NCBI GenBank assembly: GCA_013397075.1
Contig: VWZS01004484.1
Span: 372,001 to 436,000, forward strand
Length of the DNA: 64,000 nucleotides
Source: Rhabdornis inornatus
Lineage: Eukaryota > Chordata > Aves > Passeriformes > Rhabdornithidae
Reading direction: 5' to 3'
A program made the position numbers and the translations under genes. Below are positions 1 through 13,135 of the stretch, one piece after another. The notes below the pieces were generated by a model that did no database searches, was not told where the DNA came from, and saw only the letters and a program-made list of their open reading frames with translations. Every line of letters begins with the position of its first letter. The first letter of the stretch is position 1.

Positions 1-3000
1 GTCAAAAAGGATTTTGTAGGCTTGGAACTGGAGAAATAAATTATTTTTTGTCGAGCACTTCGTGCATGTGTGTATCCTTATTTACTCTTCTTTTGCATTA
101 GTCTTGCAAATAATTTCTAGTGGGTTATAAAATGATTTTTTTTTTAATGTGTAGAGATTAGCTTACTTACAGCAGAAGACACATATGACTTATAAGTGAA
201 GGATAAAATACACACATCAACAAAATTATTTAAGGAAGGGATGTCAGAACAAGGACTAATTGAATGTGAGAAGAGAGGGAAATAAAGGGCTGTATCTGCA
301 CCACAACTACCACCCAGGATGTTTCAGGTCACAGCTCCCACCAAGCTCAGGCTCTCCCCAGTTACCACCACTGTACATTCTATAGATGCTAAAACACAAT
401 TAACATTTCACCTATCATTCTTTACCCTTGACATTCTTCTGCACACCTGGTTGGTACAACTTTCTATGTAGTTGTCCTTTAGCAGGTAATTTACAAGGTG
501 GTAGAACAGATGCTTCTCTTTCCTTTTCCATGACATAAGCAAATACTTTCCTGTTAAAGACAGAATGCTGACCTGAATATTTTGCTGCACTTAAAAAACA
601 GGAGGAGGAAAGGCATAATAAATAAAATCCTCATTATAGCATAAACCTTCTTTGAGTGATTTCTCCTCGTTTGAAAAACAGCTAATTGACTATATCACTG
701 TAGCAGCTGTTTTGAACTGATGATTTTCAGAATGCAGATGGGTTATTTAGCAACTGAGAAAAAATTAAAATTGGAAAGGCAGCATTACCCACTCTGGTAG
801 AGCAACTACAGGTGTATTTTTTGACACATAGCTAGCACTAAGGGTAGGTGTACTCAGTGAAACCCTAAATATGAGCAAAGACACAAGGCAAAGTAATGGC
901 TTCATTTAGGAGTGAATAAAAAAGGAGAGTAAATGTTCAGCTTGCAGGAAAAATACCTACACTGCAAGTAATGAAGTTCTTGTGTAACACTGATTATGCT
1001 TCTGACAAACATCTTCTATGCCACCTCCTTTGAGTACATATGCAAGAATAAAATTTAACTACTTTGTATTACTGAAATCCCATTCCTGACCAGGTATTTA
1101 TTTTAACTATATTACTGACAAAAAATTAAGGAAAGCACTGATCTATCCTGTGTAAAAGTGTGTCTCAGCCATACTCATTGAAGCCTGCTGGGGTAAATAG
1201 GTGTAATTTTATTGGGAGAAATGGATCTGAACCAATTTTAAGCTTCACTGAAGCTTCTGAAGCTGAGGAAAGAATATATCCCTTGTTTTGGAAAAGGATA
1301 GAAAAATTTAGTAAAGAGGAATAATGATAAATTTAACTGCATCAGGAATTCAAAGATGCAGTAGAATCATTTATTTCCCAAGTATTCTGTGAAGAGCTAG
1401 CAGTGTAAGATTAAGTACAGAGTTTTTATAAATGCTGCCTGATTGTTCCCTTCAGTTGATTTTGTTTTAGAAGAGCAAGGCTACAGATTTAAATTCTTTG
1501 CAGGAGTTTTTTGGCATATCTGCAAAAACTATCAATGCTCCCAGCTGAAAGATCATCCTTGTGAAACATCAAGAGGTTCCCAAAGTATCTGATTGACTTT
1601 CAAAAAACTTAATTGCCTTGTTGCCTTGCATTCTTATAGGGGGAGTGAATCATCAGCTCAACTCTTGTTTTTGTGGCTACTGTAAAATATCCTTCTCTCA
1701 GTCATGGGCAGAAGATGTGGTTTGTGGTAAAGGCAAAGGGAAAATTACACACACAGTTAATTCAAATTATTCACCAAACAAGTAATAAAACTTGCAGGTA
1801 ACATCAGACCTCTCATTTCTCTGCTAGAGTAGTAGATCAGTAAAAATATTGTTTACTTTGGAATGGTTATGAAAATAAAAATTATGTGAAATTGGCTTCT
1901 TTTACACTAAGTAATGAAAATTGCTTTGTATCTATTCAGAAGCCTTCGATCAAGATATACTCTAGCAGTATATTCTGGCTTTGTTTCTTCCCTCTCATTG
2001 TCTTTTACTGTCCTACTTACTGCAATCAGAATTTTAAATTCACAGGGGAGAAAAAAAATCCATTTGAAAACAATAACCCAGTCATCAAGAGCAAGTGACA
2101 CTGGGTATGTGACAGACACAGTGATGGTGCACAAGTCAGCCCTCTACTGTTGTTATGATTTGGAGAGGTGATGACAGAATACAGAGCTACTCCATTCTAG
2201 GAGCACTAAATCTGTGCAATAGGGGCTGCAGCAGAAACACAGAGGAAATGAGAATAAGTGGAATATATGTGTTGTCCCATACAGCAATGCACTATGGAAA
2301 GCAGAAAAGGAAAAAGCTCAGCCCTGGCTGGAAAGTGCAGTGGATTTCTGTGACCAGCCCAAGCAAGAGCTCTTTTACTGGTTTGGCCTCAGCTGGACTC
2401 TGGGCCAGACCCTTATTTAAGCACAGCCAGATTTGTTCAGGAGAATCCTGGCAGCATGGATTGGCACTTTTCACTCTCTGCTAATTTGCAACTTAGGAAT
2501 TTTCACTGCTAAACATTGCATCCTCATCAAGATCCAAAAACACTAGGAGTTATTTATGGCAGAATTGAATCTGGACCTGTGTCTCTAGAGTAGACTCAAC
2601 TACATTTTTGGATGTGACAGGGTTAAACTATTTAAAATTCAAAATCTGGATGTAAGAGCATGAGCTGCAACTCATTTTGACCATTGTTAGCATACTTGAA
2701 CTGTACTCCTATCATTAATCATATTTACAAAATCAAAGTAAATATAAGCTGGTCTGCATTTCTTTGCCATACTGTTACTTCCTCAACAAGCACATAAATT
2801 TTTAAAAGTCTTGAAGGATCATCCCTTTTTGTCTACTTGGCAAATTCTGACATATCTCAGCAGTCACACTGAAATCAGTATGATTGTGCATTCCTATAAG
2901 GATGCACATATTAAAGTTGAACACTTTTATTGCAAAGTGTTCCATTTTCTGATCTCACCTTCAGATGGGCAGAGGAAGTTTCAGGTACTCATCCCTTCTC

Positions 3001-6000
3001 AGTTCCTTTTAGGACTAGAAGCATTAAAGAAGAGTTTATGAACATTTCCAACAGCTCCCTAGAGAGCAAATGCTAAAAACTACTGGTATCTTCCTTTCCA
3101 CTCAGTTATAGAATTTAGCTAGGAGAGACTTTGAAGGAACTGTTTATGTACTTAATACCAAAGTTTTAGGGGGCAGTTCTGGGAAGTGTAGATATAGCTG
3201 TAAGTCTGTGCTACTCCTACTTCATTTTACTTTAGAAACAGATAGTTAATAAAATAGTAAATTCCTTAACAAAGGAAATAAAATGGCTTTTTTAAGTAGG
3301 ATTTTTTCTACTTAAAATTCTTACACATATTACAAGAGCCCTATCAGAAAAAAAGGTTGGTTTAGGATAATATTCTTATTTAATACAATTCTAAAAAGGA
3401 CAGATAATTTCCCTCTCCTTATAAACAGGATATAAAGGGCAATGTTGTAGTTATTCAAGCTATTTGAGTGAGACATGTTATGCTGATTACAAAGAGTGTA
3501 AAAATTTCTTTTAACAAATTTGTAATTCTAATCAGCATTGGCTTTCTCTCAAGCTGTCAATGTCCATCCTATTATTCTCCTTGATAATGAAATTATTTAA
3601 ACATCAATCAAGCATGAATGCTCTATTTTTGCATGTAGAATAGCACATTAACATGAAGAGAGTAGTTAAACCCCTCATAGTGCTTAATAAATGTGCATCA
3701 TCAACCAAAAATATCTACCTAAATACCTGCATACAGATGTTCATGATTAACAGTTCAGAGAGATAGGTACGGCCAACTTTAGGAAACCTAAAGGTTACTG
3801 ATTAGTCATTAAGGTACAGAAGACCTGGAAATGGCAGATAAATCCTTGAAGCAAATCCTCCAAGAACTCTGATGCTACAGATGGATTCAAGTGAGACCAA
3901 AATGGACCATGAGTGAAGGACAAACCACACGGAGCTCTTTGGGCTTGTGCTGTAATCTCACTGCCTTTCAAAGGCTAACTGAAAGCAGAACATCAGCACA
4001 TTCCATCATTTGCCACATAAAAAGTATCTGAAAAAACGTTTCTGAGATGGTTTCTGCTCCCATCTCTCAGGGTGGCACACACAGCTGTTCCCCACTCCCC
4101 TGGGCCAGCCAGGAGCTCCCTGGTGCAGGAGGGAAGGTGCAAACCCTGGTGCTTTTCTGGCCTGCTCTGGCATCTGATGGGGTGCAGAAACCTGTCACTG
4201 ACACACTGCATAAAGCAGATTAAGGAAGTTTATCAAATTGTGTTACAAAGGCGGACTGTGCACATGTGCAAACATACTTCTGCAGTTGGGTTAATAGGAC
4301 TCCTGAAAGAAAACACAGAAAACAAGAGGAGAGGAAGGAAACTTCTGGCTCCTCTGCTTAGGAACTGAGCTAGCCTGAACAGTGTTGTGGAAGTGCAGCC
4401 TGAAAAAATGTCGTGCACATTCAGGGCTTGGATCCTTTGCTAATATCATTTTCAAGTACATTTGGCTGTGAATAAATGGGATACACAGAGCTCTAATTTA
4501 GTCTTTATGTATGTACTGAATACACTATTTGAGTTACCACCCACGTTATTTCAGCTAATTCAATACCTTACAAACAATCTTTCCTCTTTTAATGTATTCT
4601 GAAGTACATTTAAGTATCTTAAAAATACAAATCAAATCTCTTCAGAGTGCAATAAAAGCACAATAAAGCAGGTCTAACACGTAATCAAACATAATAACCA
4701 CATATTTAAAGGTGGAAAATGAACTCCTATGACACTTGCAAAACTCAGCCAGTGACCAACATTTCAGAACAAGATAAAAAATCTGCAGTCTGAATTCTTC
4801 CAAGTTATCCAGATTATGCTTCCAACTTCCCAGTTCTGTTTTTCTTTCATATACAAAGATTAAAAGGAATGAGACAGAAGCCTTACAATTGCAAGAAACT
4901 AACGATTCTTCTCAGCCTACCATAACCATGTATACTCACGAGTTTATTCATCATCATTTAGAAATATAGACATTTATTGAGTAGATGGGATGTGCTTGTC
5001 TAAGAAACGTCTAATTCTTAAAACAGATAAAAGGGAAAGACAGGTCTGTAAACCACTCAAAAACTCATTAATAGATTTAACTTAGCTTTTTTATCACACA
5101 CTTCTCGTAAAAAATTACTTCAATAGAGAATGAAAACACAATTTTTCCAGAAATATAGCCTAAAATCTATGTCCACTTGGTTTGGATGTTATAATATCAT
5201 ATTGTACTTGTAGAAATTCCTAATAAACAGATAAGGTACTTTCACCCAGGTAGCATATTCTAATGGCAGATGCAAGGTGACAAATTATGCTGTTGAGTGA
5301 ATACACTGACATTTTTGTGGTGGCTTTGCTTAACATAAAAGCACATTCCACCCAAGGCATTCTCCTCTGGATTTCTACAAATATTCACAGACAACTAGGA
5401 TACACACATTAAACTGGGGCTTTTTAAAGAAAATCACTACCTTCAGTGTGCAAATGACAGGAAGGATGGAAAACGACAGAATTTAAAGAATAAAAAAGCT
5501 AACTCCAATTTCTAAATTTAACTGTAAGAGCTACAAGTCAGACACTATGCACCACTTAAACTCCTCATGCATTTGTATAAATAGCAATAGAATTCCAAGG
5601 GGGCAACCTGCTGCAAGGACAGGTACTTAGAGGAGCCAGCTGGGGATTCCAGGGGAGGTGAAAAAACTTTTGGGGCCTAATCCAGACATTCCTGAGCCCA
5701 AACTTCTCTTTTTTCAAATGTTCTATTTGCCTAACCTGACCAGTAAAACAAGACAACACCACCAACATTTCCAATCACTTGAACAGAAAGTGCAGTAACT
5801 GTTCTAGAATAGAAAAATGCTTGCAGAGGTTTTAGAAATCTTTGCCAGGAATAGGTTCTCTGTGACAGATGGTTTTTCCCCCTGGTGTTTCCATAAGAAG
5901 TTCTGCTTTTCACTCCATCCATAAGGATTAAGAAAAATGGGTTTTAACTAGGTGTTACAACTTTTATAGAAAAACATATTGGGTAATCAATACTTAATTT

Positions 6001-9000
6001 TTGAAGGAGTTGTGGAAATATCACACATATAGAACAAAATGGACATAACTCACCTACTGGACCACTTCTTAGGAAGCACAGCTAATTCCCTTTATCTGTC
6101 CCTCTTAGAGTAACTTCAGGAGTGGCTGTTGCAGGAATGGGGGAGTCATTCAAAGGCCATGACTTGACTCCAGAACTGGTGGTTGCTTGGAAAAGCACTG
6201 CTCTGGAAAGCATGCAATATAAATATGTGCATATATCCAATAAAAATAAATATTTATGCAAAGGAAAAGATGTTTTTTGCATTATCATGACTGTTTGCTG
6301 CACACCAACATTCCTATGTTTAACCATGTATAAAGGCTGTGAACAAAAGACACTTGGATAATATCAAAATGGTTTTGTTCACAACTGGTACAGTTATTCC
6401 TCCAAATCTTTCTTCTTTCACGTGACCATAAGTTATAAACTTCCCTCTTGTCAATACACTGTGGGAAATCTCTAAACCAGCTGACATTTCTTTCTCTCCA
6501 GTTCTCTCGGGCTGATATTCAGGGTTAAATAAGCTCCTGAAAGAGACTCCAACTTTTAGTCCATTTGATAAATAGGTGAATGGCTTGGCATGGCTTTAAA
6601 CTGGAGGAAATGTTGTACTGGAAACTTCCCACCATTTTTCTGAGCAACACATGGTTCCACAACCCCCAGCCTCATGCTGGGTAACAGGACAGGAACTTTT
6701 CCTGATGCTAAAAGGATTTCATTAATAGGTCCCTGAGCAGCACCAGGAAATGACCACATGTACCAAAGAGCACCTGCCACACTGAGGTGATTAAGGCAGA
6801 GATCCAAAGTTCACTGCTACCAACCAAATACCCCATAAACTAAATATGGATTCCAGTTTAGAAACACAGCAATGACTCCTCCATTTTTTATGTATGCAGT
6901 ATTCTGAGAAACATCACAGCGTAGCAATTACCATTTCTACCTGTACACATCTCTGATGATGATGGAACCCCAGAAATGGCATTTCTGGTGCCAGGAGAGG
7001 TCACCTTCAGTACTGTAGCAGAGATAAAGCAATATGTGGATAAAGCAACTCTTCCCAGCTCCCCCAAAGGACAAAGGAAGGAAACATGAAACACCCTGGT
7101 GTGCTCTTAGGACAGAGGACACCAAAAATATTGTCAGGAACTGCTCAGGGGGAAAAGCTGCCATTGGAGGGAGCTGCCTTCAGATCATCTTTCACCTAAA
7201 TAGGCATCACCAAAACATGTATTTCTGCTAACTCTGCTGGGTGAATATACACAGTTCACAATTTTAAAGTTGTGTTTTACATTCATAGTGTTCCACTACT
7301 CCAAAACACAGACAAAACAGAAACAAAAATAAAGTTCAGTTCTCTAAAATAAATTCTTCAATACACAAAAATCACTGTCCATCCACATACAGCATATGCA
7401 TTTTAGTTGCCTCAACTAAAATGGCAAGGCAATAAAATAAGGTTGTTCCATTGTATACTACTGAAGCCAATTGAATTATTATCAGAAAATCCTCCTTTCA
7501 AATCATGTTAATAAAGGATTGTTGTAGCATCAGCTTTCCATAATATTTTATGTATGAGCTTATAAAGTACAACAATAAAATTCTTAATCAGATAAGACAT
7601 TTCTGGTGTTTGAAGGAAAATACTGCCATAAAAACATATCCCAATATTAAATCAGCAACCTACCCCTGAAACCAAAGCCATCCTCACTGTGTCAACTCAT
7701 CGATAGTTACAATGCTGTTGGGAATAAAACATTTCCAGTACTGCTAATACCACCACTTCAATAGCTCATTTAGAGGCAAAAAACCTTATTGTTTTATCAC
7801 TGCTTGAATAAGCTCTTCACATCTGAGAATTTATTACTTTAATTACAAAGAGTCTTCCATGTTATTTCAGGAGTATTGAAAAACTATTTCTCTAACAAAG
7901 GTGCAGAGATACTTTAATATTTATGGCTATATCACAAGAAAATTAAGAATTTTTGAGAAATTTGAAAAATACCGATTATCAGACTTATTTTTCAGTTTCT
8001 TGCAATTCAACTGCTGTCACTGGCCTGATTTCAGAAGGTGCCTCAAACAAGGAGTCCAATTTAAAAGGTTGCTTTCTGGAGAGTAAAAGAAGGTCATTAA
8101 GCAAAAGAATGAGTGCTTACAGGGCCTCCTTTCTAGATATCAGAGTCATGCTGTTTCCATGCTTTCAGGCAAAAATACATCAGTGAAAGCAACACTTCTG
8201 CAAAGATGTATCTGACATAATGAAAAAGGTGTAGGAATAAATCCTGCACTTACCAAAGCAAAACAAACTGCCACCCACACTAAATATACTATTAAAAACA
8301 AAAGAGGCGGGGAAAGCAAGAAAACTAGAGGTGTCAAGCAAAAAAAAAGGCAACAAGAAAACACAATCACTGCGCTGTTTAATAGGTCTAGGCACTGTCA
8401 CATCACTAATTATCCATATTCCCAGTAATCCATAAATTAATAGGAACATAAATCTGTCAGAGAGAATTTCAAGAGCAACAACAGATAGGATTCACTGAAG
8501 TATTTGTTAAAAGCCACTAAAAAGAAGGGCAACATAAGTAAAATATCAATATACTTTTAAAGGGGAGAAAATAGAAATAAATCTGGAACCTTAGAAAGTA
8601 CCTGGGAAATGCAAGAAGCTTGTCCTTTATAGCTCCCTGGAAAGAGAAGCCCTTGAGCTGTAGATGCTACAGCCATACATCACAGCAGTGTGGGGCTTTT
8701 TCCTTCAACTCTTAGGCAGGATGTGAAGAACTTTTAATTGTGTGCCTCTAAGTTCCATCTGATTTCAAAGCCATATCATATACAATTAAAAACATCTAAT
8801 AGACTGAGTTCAAAAGAGAAAAATAGATAGCAGTTTGGAAATGCTGAGAGTGACATATCCTTAGGAAGCAATTAAAACCCAACATTATTCATCATACCTT
8901 GAATCATTTCCTCCATTGTTGGGTTCCTTATGGAATAACTCAGTCAAATCTAGTTCCTCACAGTATTTCACAGACTGGCATCTTCCCACACAGAGAACAC

Positions 9001-12000
9001 TGTTCCAAATTGTTTTACCAGCAAAAGTTAGCAAGAGGTTTTTACATTCATTTGCATGTGTCTGGAACTTCTTGCATGACTGATGACACACTGAAGAGTT
9101 TTATTTTTGCAAAAAGTTACTCTCTATAATATTGTGCAAATATCACTGCCAGTGATTTTTGCTCATTCTTGAGTATGGCAGTGAACACTCACCCCCTGGG
9201 ATAATCAAGATGAGCCTGGAGTCTTTGGAAAGCAGATGAAAGCAGCTGAGTAACTGGATACTTCATTAAGGTCCTTACCACTTGAAGATAAAATATTCTG
9301 ACACAACAGGTCCAAACAGCTGAACAGCTAGTCACTTGTAAAATAATATGTAACCAGATTTCTTCTTTAAACAAAAGCTGAATTTCAGAATAGATTCTGA
9401 AGCACAACATTCTATAAAAATCAACTCAACCAAGTGTTCCTGGACTGCTCATTCAAATGATTATAATGAAGTTCAGCAGTCTACGTGGTGTCTCTGTAGT
9501 AAACCCAAGAATCTGACATGAACAGATAAAAGCTGTCATGCAGCTGATGAACTTCTTTTCCCGAGGGCCTTAAGTTCCCAAAATCCATTAAGACTTTAAA
9601 AACCCTGAGATCTGTCCCAGCCTAATTATCTAAGGGAGTGAGTCATTTGACAAAACATCTCTCTGATTCATAAGCTACTTGCATAATTTAAAAGCTGCTA
9701 CTGCTTATCCAGCCCACACCACTACTGGTGAAACTAATATGTGTAATGGTTGTGTTGGCATACTCTATAGTAATACATGGGAGGATTATTTTCTCCCTTC
9801 TTTATGCCATAATTTATGTATACAAAGAGAGATCAAAACTATCTCACCATATGGTGCTTTTAGCATAAGGTAGCTTATCAGTTCCTTATCAAGTTAAAAA
9901 TGAAGAAAACATCCAAAACACTTGATAATATTAGAATACTGGCATGCACATAATCAGTCTTTTCCTTCTTGGACACCTCTAAAGAATTAATAACCAAGAG
10001 ATGTTTATTTTGGTGAACTGTAAGATCTCAAAAATTCATTTCTCTTTTCAAGTTTAAAAATGCTTGTACTAAACAGAGTATTACCTTCTACTACTTATTC
10101 CTTATAAAAATTATCAGAAATAAGATTCTCAGTGGCTGCTCATTATCTGGACTCATATTGCAAGACAATCTTAGATAGTATTATTTGGTTTACAGTTAAA
10201 AAAAAAAATCAAAAATAACAAATTCATTTTAAAAAGAGGAAGTTCTAAAATAAGGAGATTAAAAAATAAGAAAACCAGTGACTAAACCCCCAGAATTTTA
10301 ACACAGGGATATAATACTCTAATATTACATAAATTTCTTGGCTGTATAACTAGATTACCAACTAAATTGTAAATGTTTACTCTGCTACTATCACAAAGTA
10401 GTTTTTCCTCCAGTTTGAGCTTAGTGGGATAATCAGTGCCCAGAGCAGTATTTAGACTTTCCAAGCTGTGGCAGCCTCAGTCTCCTGTGGCTCTCTCTTT
10501 CACCACAGTGGAGCAGAACTCCTTGAGGGCAGGTTCTCTTAACCTCACGTCCTCCAGAGGGTAATTCAGAGTATCAGCTGTCCCTTCACTGCCTGGCTGA
10601 GGTGGCCTGGGAGACTACAGTCTCTTAGATACCAACTGGATGTTTAAATATAGATACAGGAACTGTTTTCTTGCATCCCCAAAAGTGTTCAAAAAACCTC
10701 CTAGGGAGACAACAAGGGCAAGAAGCAAGGCGGACTTCATCTCCAGTACCTTTAAATTATCTTCTAAAAATCTTCTTTGCTCCCAAGAACAAGATAAAGT
10801 GGAACTGCAAGTGTCTAGTGAAAGGGAACAGTGGGAAATCATTTTGGGTTAGCACAGTTCAGAAAGCATCTTGGGCTTAAAATATGATTTTCTCTCCATA
10901 GGTAAATCCTTTCCTGTGTGCTTTGTACTTAAGCCCATTAAGTCTTTATAATTTTTTACAGATAATAAACATTTAGCCATTTAAGAGCCCTAATATTCCC
11001 ATCGCTGGAAGAGAATCTCTTTGTAATAAAGATCTGAGTGTATTCTATCTGTCTATAATCTTCTCCTTTGTTACACAACTTCTTTTCTGTTTCCTATACT
11101 CCTTCCTTTTGTACATTGTCAGCATACTAAAAAGTTGAAGCGAATCATGGACTTGGAAAAGTCATCAATGACTTCTAAAATTTCCCAGGAACTGCCTTAC
11201 TTTACAAGAGTCAGCACATTTTAATTTCAGGAGAATGAAACAGGCAAAAAGACATCTTCCTAAGCAAAGTGTGCTTTAGACACCTTTCTGTTCTAATTGC
11301 CTTCCTCAGTTGTTTTCTGCCAACCAGCCCCAAGAGCAGTGAGCCCAGCTGGGTAATTCTGTGTTGCACATTGTGATCATCCCTCAGCACCTGTGGGAGG
11401 CTTTGTTACACCAAACACAACTCCATTTTGTATTTGTCTAGAGAGCAGACAGTGTTATTCTGAGTCAGGTGAGAGACTTGTGCAGAAAAAGACCTTTCCT
11501 CTTCTTTTGTCACCTCTCAGACGTTTACTCAGAGAGATGATGATCTGTTTGGATTCTGATGTGCCACCAGTTTAAATCATAGAGGAAAACCTGTGACTGC
11601 TGAGCTGTTGGGTAAACAGTTCTAGCTGAGGCAGAACACACAGCCCTGCTGAACAAACAGATCTATAGATACAGGAAGATGTTTCAGTTTGGTCTGCAAG
11701 TCTGTTTGGCCTTCTCAAAGGATCGCAGAGAAATGGAATAGTCTTCTCAAACAGATCCAGCCTTATATCTCAAAGTGGGTCAGAAGGTATTCTCCATTTT
11801 AAAAGTCAGCAAGTTTTAGCTGAAAATTACTTGAGTCATCAGGCAGGGATTAAACTAATGGTAGATGGAGAAATATTGTCTTAGAGCTGCCACATATCAG
11901 AGACCATCACCACAGCCCCAAGACGGACCTTTGCCTAAGGCTGTGCCCAAATTCACAGTCCATTCCTTCAACACAAAATCAATTTTGGAGAGATGGTCCT

Positions 12001-12717
12001 TGAAGGAATGGATAAATGAAAGGAAGGTAACTATGGTTCACCATTTCATACTTTTGATTTGCATGGTAGAAGCTGTAATCACAGTCAAAGAATGAATAAC
12101 GTGGAAAGAATTATTTCCTGTTCCTGAAATCCAGTTTAGGTAGGCTAAACTTGTAGGTGTCAGCAGGCAGTATCATATTTAATAAAACTTTTAAAATAAA
12201 AGTATTTCTCCAAACTCTGACAATATGAAAAGTGAAAAAAAAATTAAAATAATTGTCCTTGTTTGTTAAAGTGTAAAATCATGTGAGACATTAAGTCCTG
12301 CATATAAGTAGCAAATCAGATGAAACTTCAGGTTTATATATTTGATTAATATAAACTTCAAAACTTTGAGTACCATTACTCCTTGCTTTATTCAATACAA
12401 CTGAGCTCCAATTTTTTCCCTCATGCAAAATCAATTCACGTGGTACTTGTGAAATATTTCAAGTCCCTTTATTATTACTAATATACAAAACAATTCCATT
12501 AATGAAACCACCATGGGCAATGTAGCTATTAAATTATATAAATTAGCCTGGTAATATTAATGAAACTTCAGGAAGGTCTCAGAAGACATCTCCCAAGTAC
12601 ATTTCCCCATTAAAAAATGGCAACTTCTGAAAAAAATTTTCCAGGCAAAAGTATTTTTTATATACATGTGCATGTATATGAGATCAAGGTGAAGGTGTGG
12701 GGTTCTACATCTCATTT
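1..12717. other. AT-rich stretch with no recognisable gene or mobile element
   Basis: I see no CR1 or LTR sequence, RNA gene or credible coding exon here. Open frames are short (at most about 109 codons, at 2155-2484), overlap open frames on the other strand and match no protein I know. Two GC-richer patches stand out: about 2290-2470 and about 4055-4220. Neither resembles a repeat family I know. The stretch is best read as intron or intergenic DNA. Old, decayed repeats or conserved noncoding elements could be present but cannot be recognised without a database or alignment. Confidence 0.6.
12660..12679. repeat. Near-perfect palindrome (9-bp arms, 2-bp spacer)
   Basis: ATATACATG and CATGTATAT flank a TG spacer, so the two arms are exact reverse complements. 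It lies about 40 bp outside the 3' boundary of the neighbouring CR1 copy. It is probably a simple AT-type palindrome. No function is implied. Confidence 0.7.
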
Positions 12718-13135
12718 TCAGAGAATCAGAGAATGATTTGGGTTGGAAGGGATCTTAAAGCTTTGTCCAGCTCCAAACCCTTTGCCCTGGGCAGGGACAC
12801 CTCCCACTATCCCAGGCTGCTCCAAGCCCTGTCCAGCCTGGCCTTGGACACTTCCAGAGATCCAGGGGCAGCCACGGCTTCTCTGGGCACCCTGTGCCAG
12901 GGCCTCAGTACCTTCATAGGGAACAATTTATCTATAATATCTTCTCTGAACCTCCCTTTTGTCAATGCAAAGCCATTCCCCTTGTCCTTCTACTCCAAGC
13001 CCTTGTCAAAAGACCCTTTTCAGCTCATGTAGCTTGTTTCAGTACTGGAAGGTGTTTCAGTTCTCACCTTTTTTCCTCCTGGCTGAACAACCCCATCTCC
13101 CTGAACCTGTTTTTTGGGGGGAGGTTCCATACAGC
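12718..13135 (-). mobile_element. CR1 LINE, 3'-end fragment
   Basis: The plus strand starts with a diverged CR1 tail repeat (AGAATCAGAGAATGA) and runs into TTTGGGTTGGAAGGGATC, CAGGGACACCTCCCACTA and TCCAGCCTGGCCTTGGACAC. All are hallmarks of the reverse complement of a bird CR1 3' end. Similarity continues through CTTCTCTGGGCACCCTGTGCC and GGCTGAACAACCCCATCTCC and fades after about 13112-13135. The element therefore reads on the minus strand with its 3' end at the low coordinate. It is 5'-truncated, as nearly all CR1 copies are. Open frames crossing it (12697-13032, 12894-13208) are shadows, not host genes. The identification is firm; the 5' edge is uncertain by tens of bases. Confidence 0.95.
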
